Shown: piece after piece, positions 20,370 to 31,784 of the stretch
Numbering within the stretch: the stretch's first letter is position 1
How the letters are laid out: each line of letters begins with the position of its first letter
Source of the DNA: Lepidostoma basale
Lineage: Eukaryota; Arthropoda; Insecta; Trichoptera; Lepidostomatidae
Direction of reading: 5' to 3'
Assembly: GCA_022606425.2 (NCBI GenBank)
Contig: JAHDVF020001305.1
Coordinates: 124,001-188,000, forward strand
DNA: 64,000 nt
Translations under genes and position numbers: made by a program
The notes under the pieces: model-generated
Database searches by the model: none
What the model saw: only the letters and a program-made list of their open reading frames with translations
What the model was told of the DNA's origin: nothing

Positions 20370-20765
20370 AAAACTAAAAAGCATATAAAAGTTGGAGGGT
20401 TTTCTCCAGGCGTTATCTAGTAATATGTGATAATTAGGTTGAGAGCCTTTCACATTACATTAATAAAGATTCTCTGCTTAATGCTTACATCTAGGCTCAA
20501 TAGATGGCGCTAGTGTTCATTGAATTAAAATATGTGAAATGTTTCTCAACATGGTAGCATATGTATATACAACTTTCAAATAATTGTCAGACGTGGTGTT
20601 CGTAGAAGGGCAGAATGGGGAATGTTGTATTACATAAAGCGATCGCTTAACCCAACCAATGACAGGTCATAAGTCCTGTAAACGCCTCGACCAACATATT
20701 CTGTTTCCTAATAATTTACATCTTCGTCTCTATTGTCATACAAATAATCTTTAAAATACAAAGTG
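20370..20765 (-). repeat. Family R copy
   Basis: Complete from the CCAGGCGTTATCTAG end to ATTGTCATACAA; carries AAGCGATCGCTTAACCC. Confidence 0.85.
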
Positions 20766-20899
20766 TACTATTTATTTAAACGTGAAACTACAACACAAAG
20801 TTAATGTGTACGAAGTATGCATTAAGTGTGACCTTGTGATGACCCTTTGATGTATAATGTATTACGGATTGTGACATAAGTGCGAACAGTGAGAAATTC

Positions 20900-21545
20900 A
20901 AGCAAGTTACGAAATGTATTTATATGGGAAGCATTTTTACAAGAGATAGAAAAACGGAGAAAGATATCGAAAGAAGGGATGGAGCTGGTAACAAAATAAA
21001 TGGTGCACTCAAAGTCATTACCGCAAATATAAATATATCGACTGAATAAAAATATGGTAGTTCACAATGGAGTTCTAGTGCCGATCCCTATGTGTGGAAC
21101 TGAAGTTTGAAGTTGGCAGAAGAAAGATAAAAGTAGAATATATACCGTAGAAATGAGGTCACTAAGAAAGAAGGTGTGGAAAAACTATGTATGATAAAAT
21201 TTAAAATTATGAAGTTAGAAAGGACTGTAAGATGGATGAAAGCGTGATAAATAAAATTTAGAAATGATCACTAAGATTGGACACTTGGAAAGAATGGACG
21301 AGGTAAGGATGATTTAACAGATTTATACAAGCAGTGGGAATGGAAACATATGTCGAAGAAGGCCAAGGAAGACATGGCACGATCAAATTAATCAGTTGCC
21401 GAAAGGCAACATTCGACGAGCGTGCATGTCACGATGTGCGAATGTAGAAGATGCGTGAGAGTTAAATAAGGATAGAACAATGTGACGATCCATCCTCCCT
21501 GCCTTCCCCTCCCAGGAAACGGCGTGATGGTTATTTATTTAGTTA
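20900..21545 (+). mobile_element. Divergent LINE-A copy
   Basis: RKTEKDIERRD, KINGALKVIT, VHNGVLVPIPMCGTEV and KLYKQ..GN-like codons, ending CCTCCCAGGAAACGGCGTGATGG with a TTA-rich tail. Same arrangement, clearly more diverged. Confidence 0.75.
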
Positions 21546-22134
21546 GATAGAAAAAATCGAATTTATTTTGTAGTTTTATTTATTTACAAAATTTAATTAA
21601 CCGTAACAATTTATTTAGAAGTACTCGTACATGTATGTTATATGTAGTGGTAAATCGTAAAAATAAGCTTAAGTTTCATTCAAGCTCAGAATTGCTCACT
21701 GCCAAAGCTCTTCATAAAAAAGGAGCAATGTGCTTATCATAGTAAAGGGGAAAAGTTTCAAAAAAAGCAGCCAGTTTACTATTCAATAAAGGAAAAGATG
21801 AAAGTTTACGAGCAGTCTGTCGGGCTTAACTTTTCTTTGTACGAGGAGTTTGGATTATCTAGTAGGAAAATTTATCGCGGAACTTGGTGCAATACATATA
21901 TTTTTTTACAAACAGAAAAATGAACTATTAACACTTTTATTAATGAGTTACTTCTTCTTCTTCTTCCTCAGCCTATTCCCGTCCTCTCCTGAATTATAAA
22001 TATTAAAAATATTATAAAATTGTTTACACATATGGTCAGTTTTAAGAGTTGTTATAATGATTTATTTTGGAGCGTTTATGCTTTTGTTATAACCAATATT
22101 ATGAATAAATTTAAAATTTAAAATAATAATTTAA
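21546..22134. other. Unassigned, with LINE-C end at 21953-21990
   Basis: A minus-strand (GAA)n tail and a CAGCCTATTCC end of LINE-C lie near 21953-21990; the rest is unassigned. Confidence 0.5.
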
Positions 22135-22376
22135 AGTTGTCGATGTAAATGGAACCAGAAATAGAGGAAGACCGAGAAAAACGTAGTAAGATAAAATAAA
22201 TAAAATATCGAATGTCGGCCATGTGAGGAGTCAGAGAAATCAACGCGCGTTCATGACACGATGTACGAATGTTGAAGAAGCGAGAGAAATATGTCAGGAA
22301 TAAAAAGGTGGCAGTACATTCCTTCTGCCTACCCCTTCGGGGAGACGGCGTGATGGTTAGTTAGTTAGTTATAATT
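22135..22376 (+). mobile_element. LINE-A 3' end
   Basis: VNGTRNRGRPRK, then a decayed WHDQI block, VRSQRNQRAFMTRCTNVEEA, hairpin CCCCTTCGGGG and a TTAG tail. Confidence 0.88.
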
Positions 22377-22937
22377 TAAAGTTCTTATTGGGGTACAGGT
22401 ATTAACTTACCATTCAACAAAGGAAATAAATCAATTTTGGACATGCGTTAAACTTATTTGATTATTTATAATATGTTCTTTATTTTTAATTCTTTTTAAC
22501 TTTATCTATACCTATTTATAATCATAAAGTTGGAATTAAAAAATATATTGATTGTATCAGAAATGTTTATATTTAGATAGTTTCTTAAATTGTTCGTTTT
22601 GAGAATAATAACAAATATATTCAAATAATTTATATTGTTACTATCATCTATACTAAACCCAACGTCGTGCAGAGATTTTACGGTAAATTATTTTTTGATA
22701 ATGTAATGTAAGGGATGTGATGGATGCTGTGGATGCTGTGGAAAGTGATTTATTAGTTTTGCGTACGACACATGATAATATGAGATTATCTCTATGTAAC
22801 AACTAAAACACAAACACTCTCACTTCGCACTTCTACTCGAGAATAGTAGTTTCAGAAACCACTAGCTTTCAGGAGAAATATTAATCATTTGGCACTCGTA
22901 ATTTCATTTTGATTTTTCTGCATCAAAACGCTGAATC
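22377..22937. other. Unassigned AT-rich sequence
   Basis: No recognised signal; a GTGATGGATGCTGTGGATGC short repeat near 22720. Confidence 0.4.
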
Positions 22938-23410
22938 ATAACTAACTTACTAACCATCACGCCATCCGCGTCTCGCTAAAGCTGTGGTCAAAAATAATGG
23001 AATCCCACACTTTTCTTTCCTGACATACTTCTCTCGCTTCCTCAACATTCATTCATGCACGCACGTCGATTTCTCCGACTCTTTTCGTTTTCGTTTCGGC
23101 CGAGCAATCGACTTTTATTTAAATAATTCACTAACTAACTAACTATCACACTGTCTCTCCAAAGAGGTATGCAGAACTAATGAACTGCCACTCTTTTCTT
23201 TCCTGACATACTTCTCTTACTCCCTCAATATTCATATATCGTGTCATGAATGCACGTCGATTTTTCTGACTCCTCGCGTGACCGATATTCAATATATGAT
23301 TTATTTGATCGTACCACGTTTTCCTCGGTCTTCCTCTATTTCTAGGTCCATTTATATCATTGACATCATTTTTCTTAACGCTTCTTATTTCATTATTATA
23401 TCCATGCGTC
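22938..23410 (-). mobile_element. Two adjacent LINE-A 3' fragments
   Basis: The first copy spans 22938-23085; the second starts at 23128 with its own AACTAACTAACTA tail and runs to about 23410 (NRGRPRKTWYDQINHILNIG, AFMTRYMNIEGVREVC). Confidence 0.85.
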
Positions 23411-23411
23411 A

Positions 23412-23512
23412 ATATAATGTAATAATATCTCATTATTATGAAGAAGAAATCGGGTCGTGTCCAGACTTTAATCCAAATTTCTTAATCAGAAGCATTCTGT
23501 TTCCAAGACAAC
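23412..23512 (-). mobile_element. SINE-2 degenerate copy
   Basis: CATTATTATGAAGAAGAAAT, GGTCGTGTCCAGAC and GTTTCCAAGAC match the SINE-2 body and head with many changes. Confidence 0.7.
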
Positions 23513-23639
23513 ATTTTTTTTTAATATGAAATATGTATTTTGGTATTTTGGGAAAATCCCTGTAGCTCGTCTCTTCGGACAGGCGTTTCGGAGTACGTTA
23601 CAGCAACATGTAATGTAAAAAAAACTAATGTAATTTCAG

Positions 23640-23705
23640 TACAAAAGTTATTATTGTGACCGATTTCGCCGGCATCAGTAACATCAAAAGACTAGTCGGA
23701 CGATG
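23640..23705 (-). repeat. HH repeat remnant, shortened stem II
   Basis: The minus strand reads ACTGATGCCGGCGAAATCGG. It looks like the 34163 type with most of stem II deleted. Confidence 0.55.
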
Positions 23706-23764
23706 TAAGCGACGTTGATTTGATTGATTCAATCATAATTTGGAACAAGAAAAGATCTAGAAAC

Positions 23765-24290
23765 GATTTTTGAGATATTTATACCTCAGGGAGTATAACT
23801 TCTATTCTTTTTTGTACCCCTCACTATTTTTCACAGGAATATTGGATTTCAACACTTCTGAAACTCGTCGAATGATCTTTCTATTTAAGCACTTTTTCAA
23901 ACTATTATCCGGAGGTATTTACAATCCAGGAATACTGAGAGAACTAAACCTATTCGTTCCCCATAGCTATAGCAGAGCAAGAGTCATATCTTATTTTATG
24001 CCCCAAATTGCCGCACAGAGGCCCTTCGAAATTTTCCTACATTGAAAGCGATTCGTCTTTTAAATGAGGTTACTAAAGAGATAGACCTCTTTGGATGCAA
24101 TAATAGCAAATTCGTGAATGCCCTTACGGTAAGGGTAGCAAAAAAACTGGCATATTCCCATTCATATGGTTCTATGTATATTTCCTTTGATATTCTTTTT
24201 TACCCTTTACATCGATTTGGCTAGCGCTGTAATGATGTAAAGAGTTTTTTCAACAAAATAATAATAATTTTGTTGAAAAAAAATGTAAAG
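23765..24290 (+). mobile_element. LINE-F-like RT C-terminus with 3' end
   Basis: Encodes FFKLLSGGIYNPGILRELNL, FVPHSYSRARV and, after a frameshift, KAIRLLNEVTKEIDLF. The 3' end (24203-24267: TTTACATCGATTTGG, then GATGTAAAGAG, CAACAAAATAATAATAAT) is also the 3' end of SINE-1. A fold-back of that tail follows to 24285. Confidence 0.85.
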
Positions 24291-25090
24291 TCATATCACT
24301 AAATTCATCTCGAAATTCCTTCAGGAGATTATATCATAAATATCAATGTGAAAGGCATTATAAAAAATATTAATTTATACCCTCTTTGGAATATTTTTCC
24401 CTGTGGGTGTAAAATAGTGCCCTAGTGATAGGTTATAATAATAAATCCTGCCAGGAAGGGAGAAGGGTGGGGAGTCTGAGGGAGAGTAAACAGGATCCGC
24501 ACCTAGTGCCGGTCCTTCGAAGGCAACCTGTTAAGGGTAGAAATGCCTTAAGGGCAAATAAACAAACATCGGGTCTCTTTAAACAAAGTCAATACATTCA
24601 CAACGCAGAGAAAAATATATTTAAAGAAAAAAAATATGCTTATGCAAAATTTCTCCAAATTTGTTTTCGTTTCTAAAATGCGATAACTTGAATCATACTA
24701 TATTTTTTATTTATTTTATTTATTTACTTGAAATGGTACACATGAACATAACACATGTTCTAATAAAAAAAACAATTAAACATTCAATTATAATAATCCA
24801 CATACACATTAATATAAGGTTACATTTTGTTTACATATTTATTTAATTCTATTCTAATTTTTTTATACTTTGCACACTTTTGACATCCTCGGGTATATCT
24901 TAAGGGAATTCTGAGATTTGGTTTATTTTATGAATGGGAGCCATAGTTTATTTTTCTTTCTTGTTTCATATTGATGTTCATGTTGGTTACTATTTTATCT
25001 TCCTTAAAAATTCTTGGGAGGTGTGCCCATTAACAATTTTGTGAATTAGTAATAAAACGTAGGTAATTATTTTTTAAATGATATAATTTT
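24290..25090. other. Unassigned sequence
   Basis: Includes a purine-rich stretch (AAGGGAGAAGGGTGGGGAG near 24456) that looks like an element UTR, but no partner was found in the window. Confidence 0.4.
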
Positions 25091-25091
25091 T

Positions 25092-25470
25092 AGCTTTCAT
25101 ACATAGCATCGTCGACTTCTCCGACTCCTCACGTAGCGACATTCAATATTTAATTTATTTGATCGTGCCACGTTTTCTTCGGTCTTCCTCTACTTCTAGT
25201 TACGTTAAAACCGTTGACGTTTTTTTTTACAATTTTTTTTTCATTATTCTTTCCATATGTTCAAACCATCATAATGATCCTTTCATTTTTTTTTCATAAC
25301 AATTTCATTCGCTCCGCATTCACTTATAATATTTTCATTCGAAACTTTATCATACAAAGATTTTCTAATCATTCTTCTTAGAGGACTTTATTACTGTCAT
25401 CCTAATTTTGCCAGTTCGATGCTTCACTTCCATACACAGGGGTCGGTACAAGAACACCATTATTTGTATT
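25092..25470 (-). mobile_element. LINE-A, diverged
   Basis: Follows the WHDQI to WN order with many changes; no tail present. Confidence 0.75.
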
Positions 25471-25809
25471 TATTGTATAATGTTTTTTTCATTGAGCCAA
25501 TGTAAAACCTTCATAATCTGAAAATAGATTGCTTTAGCAGCATATCAATTCTGTACAGTGTATCTCAAATCCAGGTAAAATAAAACGTCAATACCTCCAG
25601 AGCTATTTGAAACAAAATTGACATTGATTCCTTCCATATCCGATTTCAAATAAATTGCCAGTTTCAATATTCCAAAGCATTATTTTTATTTAATATACAT
25701 TCTTACCCATGTTCCCAGTATACGTAAGATATGAAATTCTATTTTTTCTATTTTTAAACCTACGTACTCTTGTTATCACAATATAACTGAGGTTTTAAGT
25801 CCACAAAAA
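25471..25809. other. Unassigned sequence
   Basis: No signal recognised. Confidence 0.4.
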
Positions 25810-25905
25810 TCAACCTGTTGTATAGTAATGAAGCCTGGAACTGCCAGAAGAAGGATGAGAGCAGAATAAATGCAATAGAATTGAGATCCTTAAGACTTAT
25901 TGTAT
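25810..25905 (+). mobile_element. LINE-A scrap
   Basis: Encodes SNEAWNCQKKDESRINAIEL and RSLRL, then stops abruptly where LINE-C begins. Confidence 0.8.
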
Positions 25906-25917
25906 GTATCCAAATCT

Positions 25918-26582
25918 GTAGGTTTGAATATGAACCTAGCAAAGACCAAGGTGACGGGCACGGAAAGAAGACGGCAACAGAATTAAGAATGTCCAAGAAC
26001 ATACATACATGGGACACAATATTCAATTGGGCCGAGATAACCAAACCGCAGAGCTAAAAAGAAGAATCGGACTAAGCTGGGCAGCTTTCGGAAACATGAG
26101 TTATATCCTTAAAAAACGGAGAATACCGATCAACCAGAAATGAAAAATCTATGAAGCCTGCGTTCTGCCAGTTGGTACTTATGGTCTTGAAACTGTTACA
26201 CTGTCAAAACAAAGTGCCGAGTGACCCAAAGAGCCATGTTAGGAATAAGCCTAAGAGACAGAGTCAGAAACGATACGGTGAGAGAAAAAACAAAGGTCAC
26301 TGACATCATCCACCGGGTGGCGACTCTAAAATGGCAATGGACAGGTCACGTAGCCAGAAGCTCAGATGAAAAATGGACAAGAAGACTGCTGACTTAGAGA
26401 CCGTGGACGGCAAAGAGATGTGCAAGGCGACCGCAACTACGGTGGAAGGATGATCTGAACAGACACGTCGGAATAACCTGGATGCAGTCTGCATAGGACA
26501 GAGTGACATGGAAGCGAATGGAGTAGGCCTTTGTTCAGGAGTGGACTGGAATAGGCTGAGGAAGATGAAGAAGAAGAAGAAA
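25918..26582 (+). mobile_element. LINE-C copy with GAA tail
   Basis: Broken frames: MGHNIQLGRDNQTAELKRRI, GLSWAAFGNM, YEACVLPVGTYGLETVTLSK, RAMLGISLRDRVRND, WQWTGHVARSSDE and HVGITWMQSA. Ends GATGAAGAAGAAGAAGAAA. Confidence 0.88.
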
Positions 26583-26583
26583 G

Positions 26584-26952
26584 ACATATGTGTGGTAAAA
26601 CGATGTACGATAGAATTTCAAATGCAATCAGCTACAGTGTGAGACTATTTTTATTTTCCATGCAAATATTAATATATCCACTAAAGTAAATATGTAAATA
26701 TATAATGGAGTTCCAGTGCCAACCTTAATGTATGGAAGTGAAGCTTTGAGCTCGCAAAAGAAGGATGAAGAAATAATGGTTAAGAAATGTAAGTAAAATC
26801 GAGTACGGAGTTGTAAGAATCGACGAACGTATATGACTCGCTGTACGAATGTGGAGAATCTAGAGACGTGTTTAATGAGCGAGTAGTGTGGTGATCCATT
26901 CTCTCTGCCTTCCTTTTTGGGAAAACGATGTGATGGTTTGTTGTTGTTTTTG
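26584..26952 (+). mobile_element. LINE-A subfamily with (TTG)n tail
   Basis: Contains MCGKTMYDRISNA, then a rearranged jump back to YNGVPVPTLMYGSEALSSQK, and an end GGAAAACGATGTGATGG followed by TTTGTTGTTGTT. Confidence 0.8.
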
Positions 26953-27244
26953 TACAAATCAAAAAATATAATTAATTGTTTCTTGAATATTGATGTAAGA
27001 CATCATTTTGACTCCAGAATGAAAACGCCTATTTTATAGAGGTTTTATTATGATTAATAGGAATGACATGGTTCGTCCGCTTAAGACATTATCAAATATC
27101 CTGATCAGGCCTTAGATGTCATTTGATTATGTCTTGTATTATTAGGTGATTGCAAAATGTCAGTTATTCCCATAAATTGTATTAAAACAACAAGTGTAAT
27201 ATTATTTGGTAATGATATGTATTTTTTTGTAATAAATATGTATG

Positions 27245-27345
27245 GTTTTAATGTAGAGAGATGGGACAGAAGCTAATGGAGGACTGTTGTGAAGATGGCC
27301 AAGTCCCTCACCGGGATGTAGCTCGAAGAAGTAGTAGTAGTATTT
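27245..27345 (+). mobile_element. LINE-C scrap
   Basis: VERWDRS-like codons and a GAAGTAGTAGTAGTA tail. Confidence 0.5.
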
Positions 27346-27965
27346 TATAGTAATAAAGTGACATACATAGATAATGAATATGAACGAATACGTATTTTTA
27401 TAGAAGTTTTATTATATTTTATGGGTATGACATACGAGTATTTTGACATGCTAAGACATTATCAAGCCGAATCATTTCAATACCATTAGGTTATTGACTG
27501 TTTAAATATAAACTCTATTGTATTGATTATATTTCTTTCTAAATTATCGTGGCAGCGTTTCGCTAACCTATTTAACAATGCCAGGTCTTACAATCGTTGA
27601 CTATATCCATCTTGTTTATAATTGTTAGAATATTGTTTTATTTTTCATTTTTCTAGCTCTAATTACCGTTGAATATTCCGCTGATGATTCCATTCCTGAT
27701 AAAGATATAATATTTTCGAAACTTGCTGCGGAATATACCATACGTTCAAATATTGAAAAACAGTTTTTTTAATTAATAAAAAAATACAATAATGATACTC
27801 CAAAGTAAGAAAAAAATATTAAAAATATGATATTAATTGATTCTTGAACAATTGTATAACTATTATTATGAATATAAACGTCTTTTTAAAGTTTTATTAT
27901 ATGTTATGGTTAGTTTAAACAGTTAATAATGTTGAAATTTCAAAGTGTTTCCACCAGAACAATGG

Positions 27966-28219
27966 TTTATTTATTTTATTTTATATCATTGTATTTTATA
28001 TTATTTGTTTTAGATTTATTTTGTGGGTGTTGGACGATCGAAGTGTGCGCGGGAGATGTCTATTGGTGGCGATGAGGTTCGCAACCCATCACACCGCGTC
28101 TCCCGCGGGGCGAAAAGAGAAGGATGAAGTGCCGCATCAGTAAAAGTGGGACAGTTCATTCTTTCTGCCTACCCTTTCGGAGAGACGGCGTGATGGTTAG
28201 TTAGTTAGTTAGTTAGTTA
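27966..28219 (+). mobile_element. Family B, 5'-truncated
   Basis: GC-rich hairpin block, LINE-A-like end and TTAG x5 tail at 28195-28219. Confidence 0.88.
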
Positions 28220-28229
28220 CAATATTGTG

Positions 28230-28398
28230 TGTAGTTTCTTCTCTTCCTGATTATTTTGTATCCTATATTAAATAAGCCTTTCTGTTGTATTTTAGTTGAT
28301 TGCAACACCTGACGTTACGTACATCGGTTAGCAAAACAGCTGTTGTAACAATTCCGAAAGAAATATAATCAATTGTGATAGTTTATAACAGAGTTTTT
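28230..28398 (+). repeat. HH repeat, decayed core
   Basis: CACCTGACGTTACGTACATC, GGTTAGCAAAACAGCTGTTG: same family as 59834, with core bases lost. Confidence 0.6.
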
Positions 28399-28854
28399 AT
28401 TTAAACAGTTAATAATGTTGAAATTTCAAAGTGTTTCCACCAGAACAATGGATTATCTAACCATAAAATATAATAAAGCTTAAAAAAGACGTTTATATTC
28501 ATAATAATAGTTATACAATTATTCAAGAATCAATTAATATCATATTTTTAATAATTTTTTCTCACTTTGGATTATCATTATTGTATTTTTAAATTAATTA
28601 AAAAAACTGTTTTTCAATATTTGAATGTATGGTATATTCCGCAGCAAGTTTCGAAAATATTACATTTTTATCAGGAATGGAATCATCAGCGGAATATTCA
28701 ACAGTAATTAGAGCTAGAAAAATGAAAACATCGGTAAAAGCTGACCTCGCAGTAATGAAAAATCGGACAGGTATTGTTTAGAAAAAAACAAAGCACATAT
28801 CAGTGATATGTATAGTACTATACATCAAGAATGGTAGCAATGCCGTATAAAAGT

Positions 28855-29060
28855 ATTTAAAAGATCTGGTCTGGACAAATACATGCTTATTAGACAGCAA
28901 GGTTTACATACGTGTGTCTTATCATGATGCTGTAGAGACGTGGGGCGATACTATAAGAACTAATGGGCTTCTTATAACATGTAAGATGAAGGTCCTAAGA
29001 TCCATTACTGGACAAACCCTCCAAGATCATTATTATCAATTTGTGATGGCATTCAAATAA
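28855..29060 (+). mobile_element. LINE-C fragment
   Basis: SKVYIRVSYHDAVETWGDTI and MKVLRSITGQTLQDH are RT C-terminal codons. Confidence 0.7.
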
Positions 29061-29122
29061 AATAAGGATACACTTTTATTAATTTGTATTAACACTACTT
29101 TATTTGGTAACGCCAACCGGTT

Positions 29123-29289
29123 AAGCCCGGGAGGAGACAAATGTCCTGGCTGCGAAACGTGAGAGAGTGGAGCGGCATCCGAAGTGTGGAGGAGCTGTTC
29201 CGAGCTGCGCAGGACAGGGACAGGTTCGTCGAAGTGATCGCCAACATTGGGGGGACCCGTCAGGGCACTTGAAGAAGAAGAAGAAGAAT
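29123..29289 (+). mobile_element. LINE-C 3' end inserted in HH repeat
   Basis: RRQMSWLRNVREWSGIRSVE, ELFRAAQDRDRF, then TGA and (AAG)n. Flanked by AACCGGTT at 29115-29122 and 29290-29297, so a 167-bp insertion with an 8-bp duplication. Confidence 0.9.
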
Positions 29290-29441
29290 AACCGGTTTGG
29301 CTCCCGCCAGAGCATGACTCACCGTTTTACCAGTCTATTCGTCCTCGCGCCCACTTTCTCCTACACCCACTCTTTCTCCCCTCCATTTTATATTTATTTC
29401 TTTATAGGTTGTTCTGTGATATTATATTAAGTTTACTCTCT

Positions 29442-29481
29442 CACCCTGACGAAGCTCTGGCGGGAGCGAAATCGGTTGGTG
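29442..29481 (+). ncRNA. Hammerhead ribozyme motif, complete core
   Basis: Stem I CACC/GGTG (29442-29445, 29478-29481); core CTGACGA (29446-29452); bulged A29453; stem II GCTC/GAGC (29454-29457, 29464-29467); GAAA (29468-29471); stem III around TCGG; GTT ending at 29477. GUU is a permitted cleavage triplet. Activity is inference. Confidence 0.78.
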
Positions 29482-29534
29482 TTACCAAAGAACGTGGTGT
29501 TTATACAAATTACTAGAATATATTGTTTGGTGCA

Positions 29535-29905
29535 GTAGATCCAGAAGAAGAGAGAGGGACCATGTATCCAAAAAGGATAGTGACAGCCGCTTACGAAATC
29601 CCATCTGGACACCGTCTACCTATAAGACCAGCTAAGAGATGGAGGGACAGCTGGACTTCATCATCCCAGGGGACATGATATTTATGCTACAGATTCATAC
29701 ACTGTGTCCCACATACACTGAACCCACGTCGATTTCTCCGACTTCTAGCATGGGCGACGCTCAAAAATTAATTAATTTGACTAACTCCGTACTCCATTCA
29801 ATTCTTTCACGTATGCTTTCTTAACTATTCTTTCTTCACCCATGAGATCTATATGTTCAAACCAACGCTGTGATCCTTTTAATATTTTGTTCATATTGCT
29901 TAGTC
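29535..29905. mobile_element. LINE-C scrap (+) then LINE-A scrap (-)
   Basis: 29535-29680 reads RRERDHVSKKDSDSRLRNP and RPAKRWRDSWTSS on plus; 29690-29905 is a minus-strand LINE-A fragment (KRITALV.. / IDLMGEERIV-type codons). Confidence 0.7.
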
Positions 29906-30026
29906 AAATAGATTTTTTTTGTAAACTAGCGCCAATAGCGATGACTTGTTTACCTTAGTAGATAGATGGGAATGTATTGTAGAGGGTACGACAAGAATAT
30001 GCATGAAATTATTATATAATATTATA

Positions 30027-30354
30027 ACTAACTAACTAACTAACCATCACGCCGTCTCCCCGAAAGGGTAGGCAGAAAGAATGGACTGTCACACTTTTAA
30101 TGATGCGGCACTCCATCCTTCTCTTTTCGCTCCGCAGGAGACGCAGTGTGATGGGTTGCGAACCTCATCGCCACCAATAGGCATCTCCCGCGCACACTTC
30201 GATCGTCCAACACCCACAAAATAAATCTAAAACAAATAATATAAAATACAATGATAAAAAATAAAATAACAAAATAAAAATAATTTAACCAAAATATTTT
30301 TTTTAGATGGTGCACAAATTGTCTATTTAATTTATATTCCACGAATCTACCGTT
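30027..30354 (-). mobile_element. Family B with 12-bp target duplication
   Basis: TATAATATTATA flanks both sides (30015-30026, 30355-30366). The TTAG tail abuts the left duplication; 328 bp, 5'-truncated. Shows that family B is retroposed. Confidence 0.92.
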
Positions 30355-30499
30355 TATAATATTATATACAAACAAAAGTATTTTTTTTTGGTTTGTAACA
30401 AATTTGCTACACCGTGCAATTAAGGGTTAAAAGAAATATGAGAAGTAGAAAACATGAAAACATTAAAAACATAAGATAATCAAATGATTTTACTGAAAT

Positions 30500-30625
30500 C
30501 TCTTGATGGAAGTTAATTTAAAATAATAAATAAAACGATGTTTTTTAACTACTTCCGCTTTTGTCTTTATTTCGACAGCGACCGGTTTCGCCAGGCTCGC
30601 TGGCATCGACGTCGATGCTGTATCT
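30500..30625 (-). repeat. HH repeat (GGCTCGCTGG type)
   Basis: The minus strand contains AGCGAGCCTGGCGAAACCGG, then TCGCTGTCGAAATAAAGACA. The core upstream is eroded. Relatives at 6580, 32688, 34163 and 41110. Confidence 0.7.
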
Positions 30626-30699
30626 TTATAACGACTTCGAATTAAAAAAAATCACTTTACCACCGTAGTCTAGATATATTAAGGAAGCAATTTACATGG

Positions 30700-30810
30700 G
30701 TCAACCCCCTTAAAAAGAAAAGTGTATTTAGATAATTCCACTTGTTTATGGCTCCGACCGGTTTCGACATGTCGCAACCATCTTCTGGTCACCAGACTAC
30801 CATTTGTGCA
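30700..30810 (-). repeat. HH repeat (CAGANGA type)
   Basis: The minus strand reads GACCAGAAGATGGTTGCGAC, then GTCGAAACCGGTCGGAGCC. Same type as 36255-36330. Confidence 0.65.
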
Positions 30811-31344
30811 ATTAACTACATATGTTATTTTTAAATTTATATTATAAAAATATTATTCTAATAATAAAAATCTCATTGTTTGTTTATTATTTATGCACAT
30901 AGTGGATGCGACATCTCTCCATTATAAAACAACCTGCTCATTCATATTATAATATGTACCATAAAACCCGTTGTATTCTTTACTATTTTCGAACAATACA
31001 AACCGCACCTAACCTACATTAATCACAGAATAATGACGTCACGTACTAGTGGCGTTCTCTTGTTTCTCAAAACAGCCGAAAATTCCATCCCCTAAAATCA
31101 GGGAGAACTTGGTACATAACTCAGGAGTAATTATAACATATTATAGAGAACAATGGAGTAACTCTAAAATTTTCCCGGTTCGCTTAGTACGAGCGTTTTA
31201 GGTTTATAGCCTTAGAGCGTAACGCTTATTTTACAGCGTTAAGGTTAATGACTGAATACAATTTTTGCTAAAATCACGGTTACACCTGTGATTTCGGGGA
31301 AATTCATGCAACAGTAGCAGTCATTGCTATTATCTTCTTCTCTT
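30811..31344. other. Unassigned sequence
   Basis: A TGACGTCA palindrome near 31034. No gene signal. Confidence 0.4.
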
Positions 31345-31595
31345 TTTAAGCCATTTCAGGTTTCTCCAATTTTTAAAAAGGCATCACTCTAGAAAAGGAT
31401 TAATGCTTACACCTTATCTTAAAAGATGGAGCTAGTGTAGATTGAACTAAAAAAATGTGAAGCGTTTCTCAACATTGTAGCATATATACATCTTCCACAA
31501 ATTTGTCAGACGTGGTGGTCATAAGAAGGGCGGAATGGGGAATGTTATTAACTTAGCTTAACGCTTAACCCAACCAATGACAGGTCATCTAATAA
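31345..31595 (-). repeat. Family R copy
   Basis: GAAGGGCGGAATGGGGAATG and CCAACCAATGACAGGTCAT blocks; the right end is missing. Confidence 0.8.
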
Positions 31596-31689
31596 ATGGA
31601 GCAGAATATGGTGATTAACGAACTAGTGTATAACAATATTAGCGTAGCGAATAACAACATTACTAGTGTATTTATAAACTGCAACGAGT

Positions 31690-31775
31690 TGAAGTTTCGT
31701 CACATTTGATAATGCCTTAGGAGGGCGAAACATGTAATAATATTATAATCATCAATAATAATATAATATAATATA
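31690..31775 (+). repeat. HH-type fragment and AT repeat
   Basis: TTTGATAATGCCTTAGGAGG, GCGAAACATGT, then (ATAATAATA) sequence. Confidence 0.55.
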
Positions 31776-31784
31776 ATAATAATA

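Larger units (their letters stand above)
27655..28740. repeat. Long inverted repeat (HH-like family) with insert
   Basis: Arms about 27655-27913 and 28457-28735. The centre is split by a 434-bp insert bordered by an identical 52-bp direct repeat (27914-27965, 28400-28451). Each arm end carries GATGATTCCATTCCTGAT and TTTTCGAAACTTGCTGC between long GAATATTCCGC/GCGGAATAT pairs. Confidence 0.8.
29063..29530. repeat. HH inverted pair interrupted by LINE-C
   Basis: Minus-strand unit at 29063-29122 plus 29290-29330; plus-strand unit from about 29440. They share GGTTGGNGTTACCAAA and GTTTATACAAATTA-type flanks. LINE-C sits in the minus unit. Confidence 0.82.
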
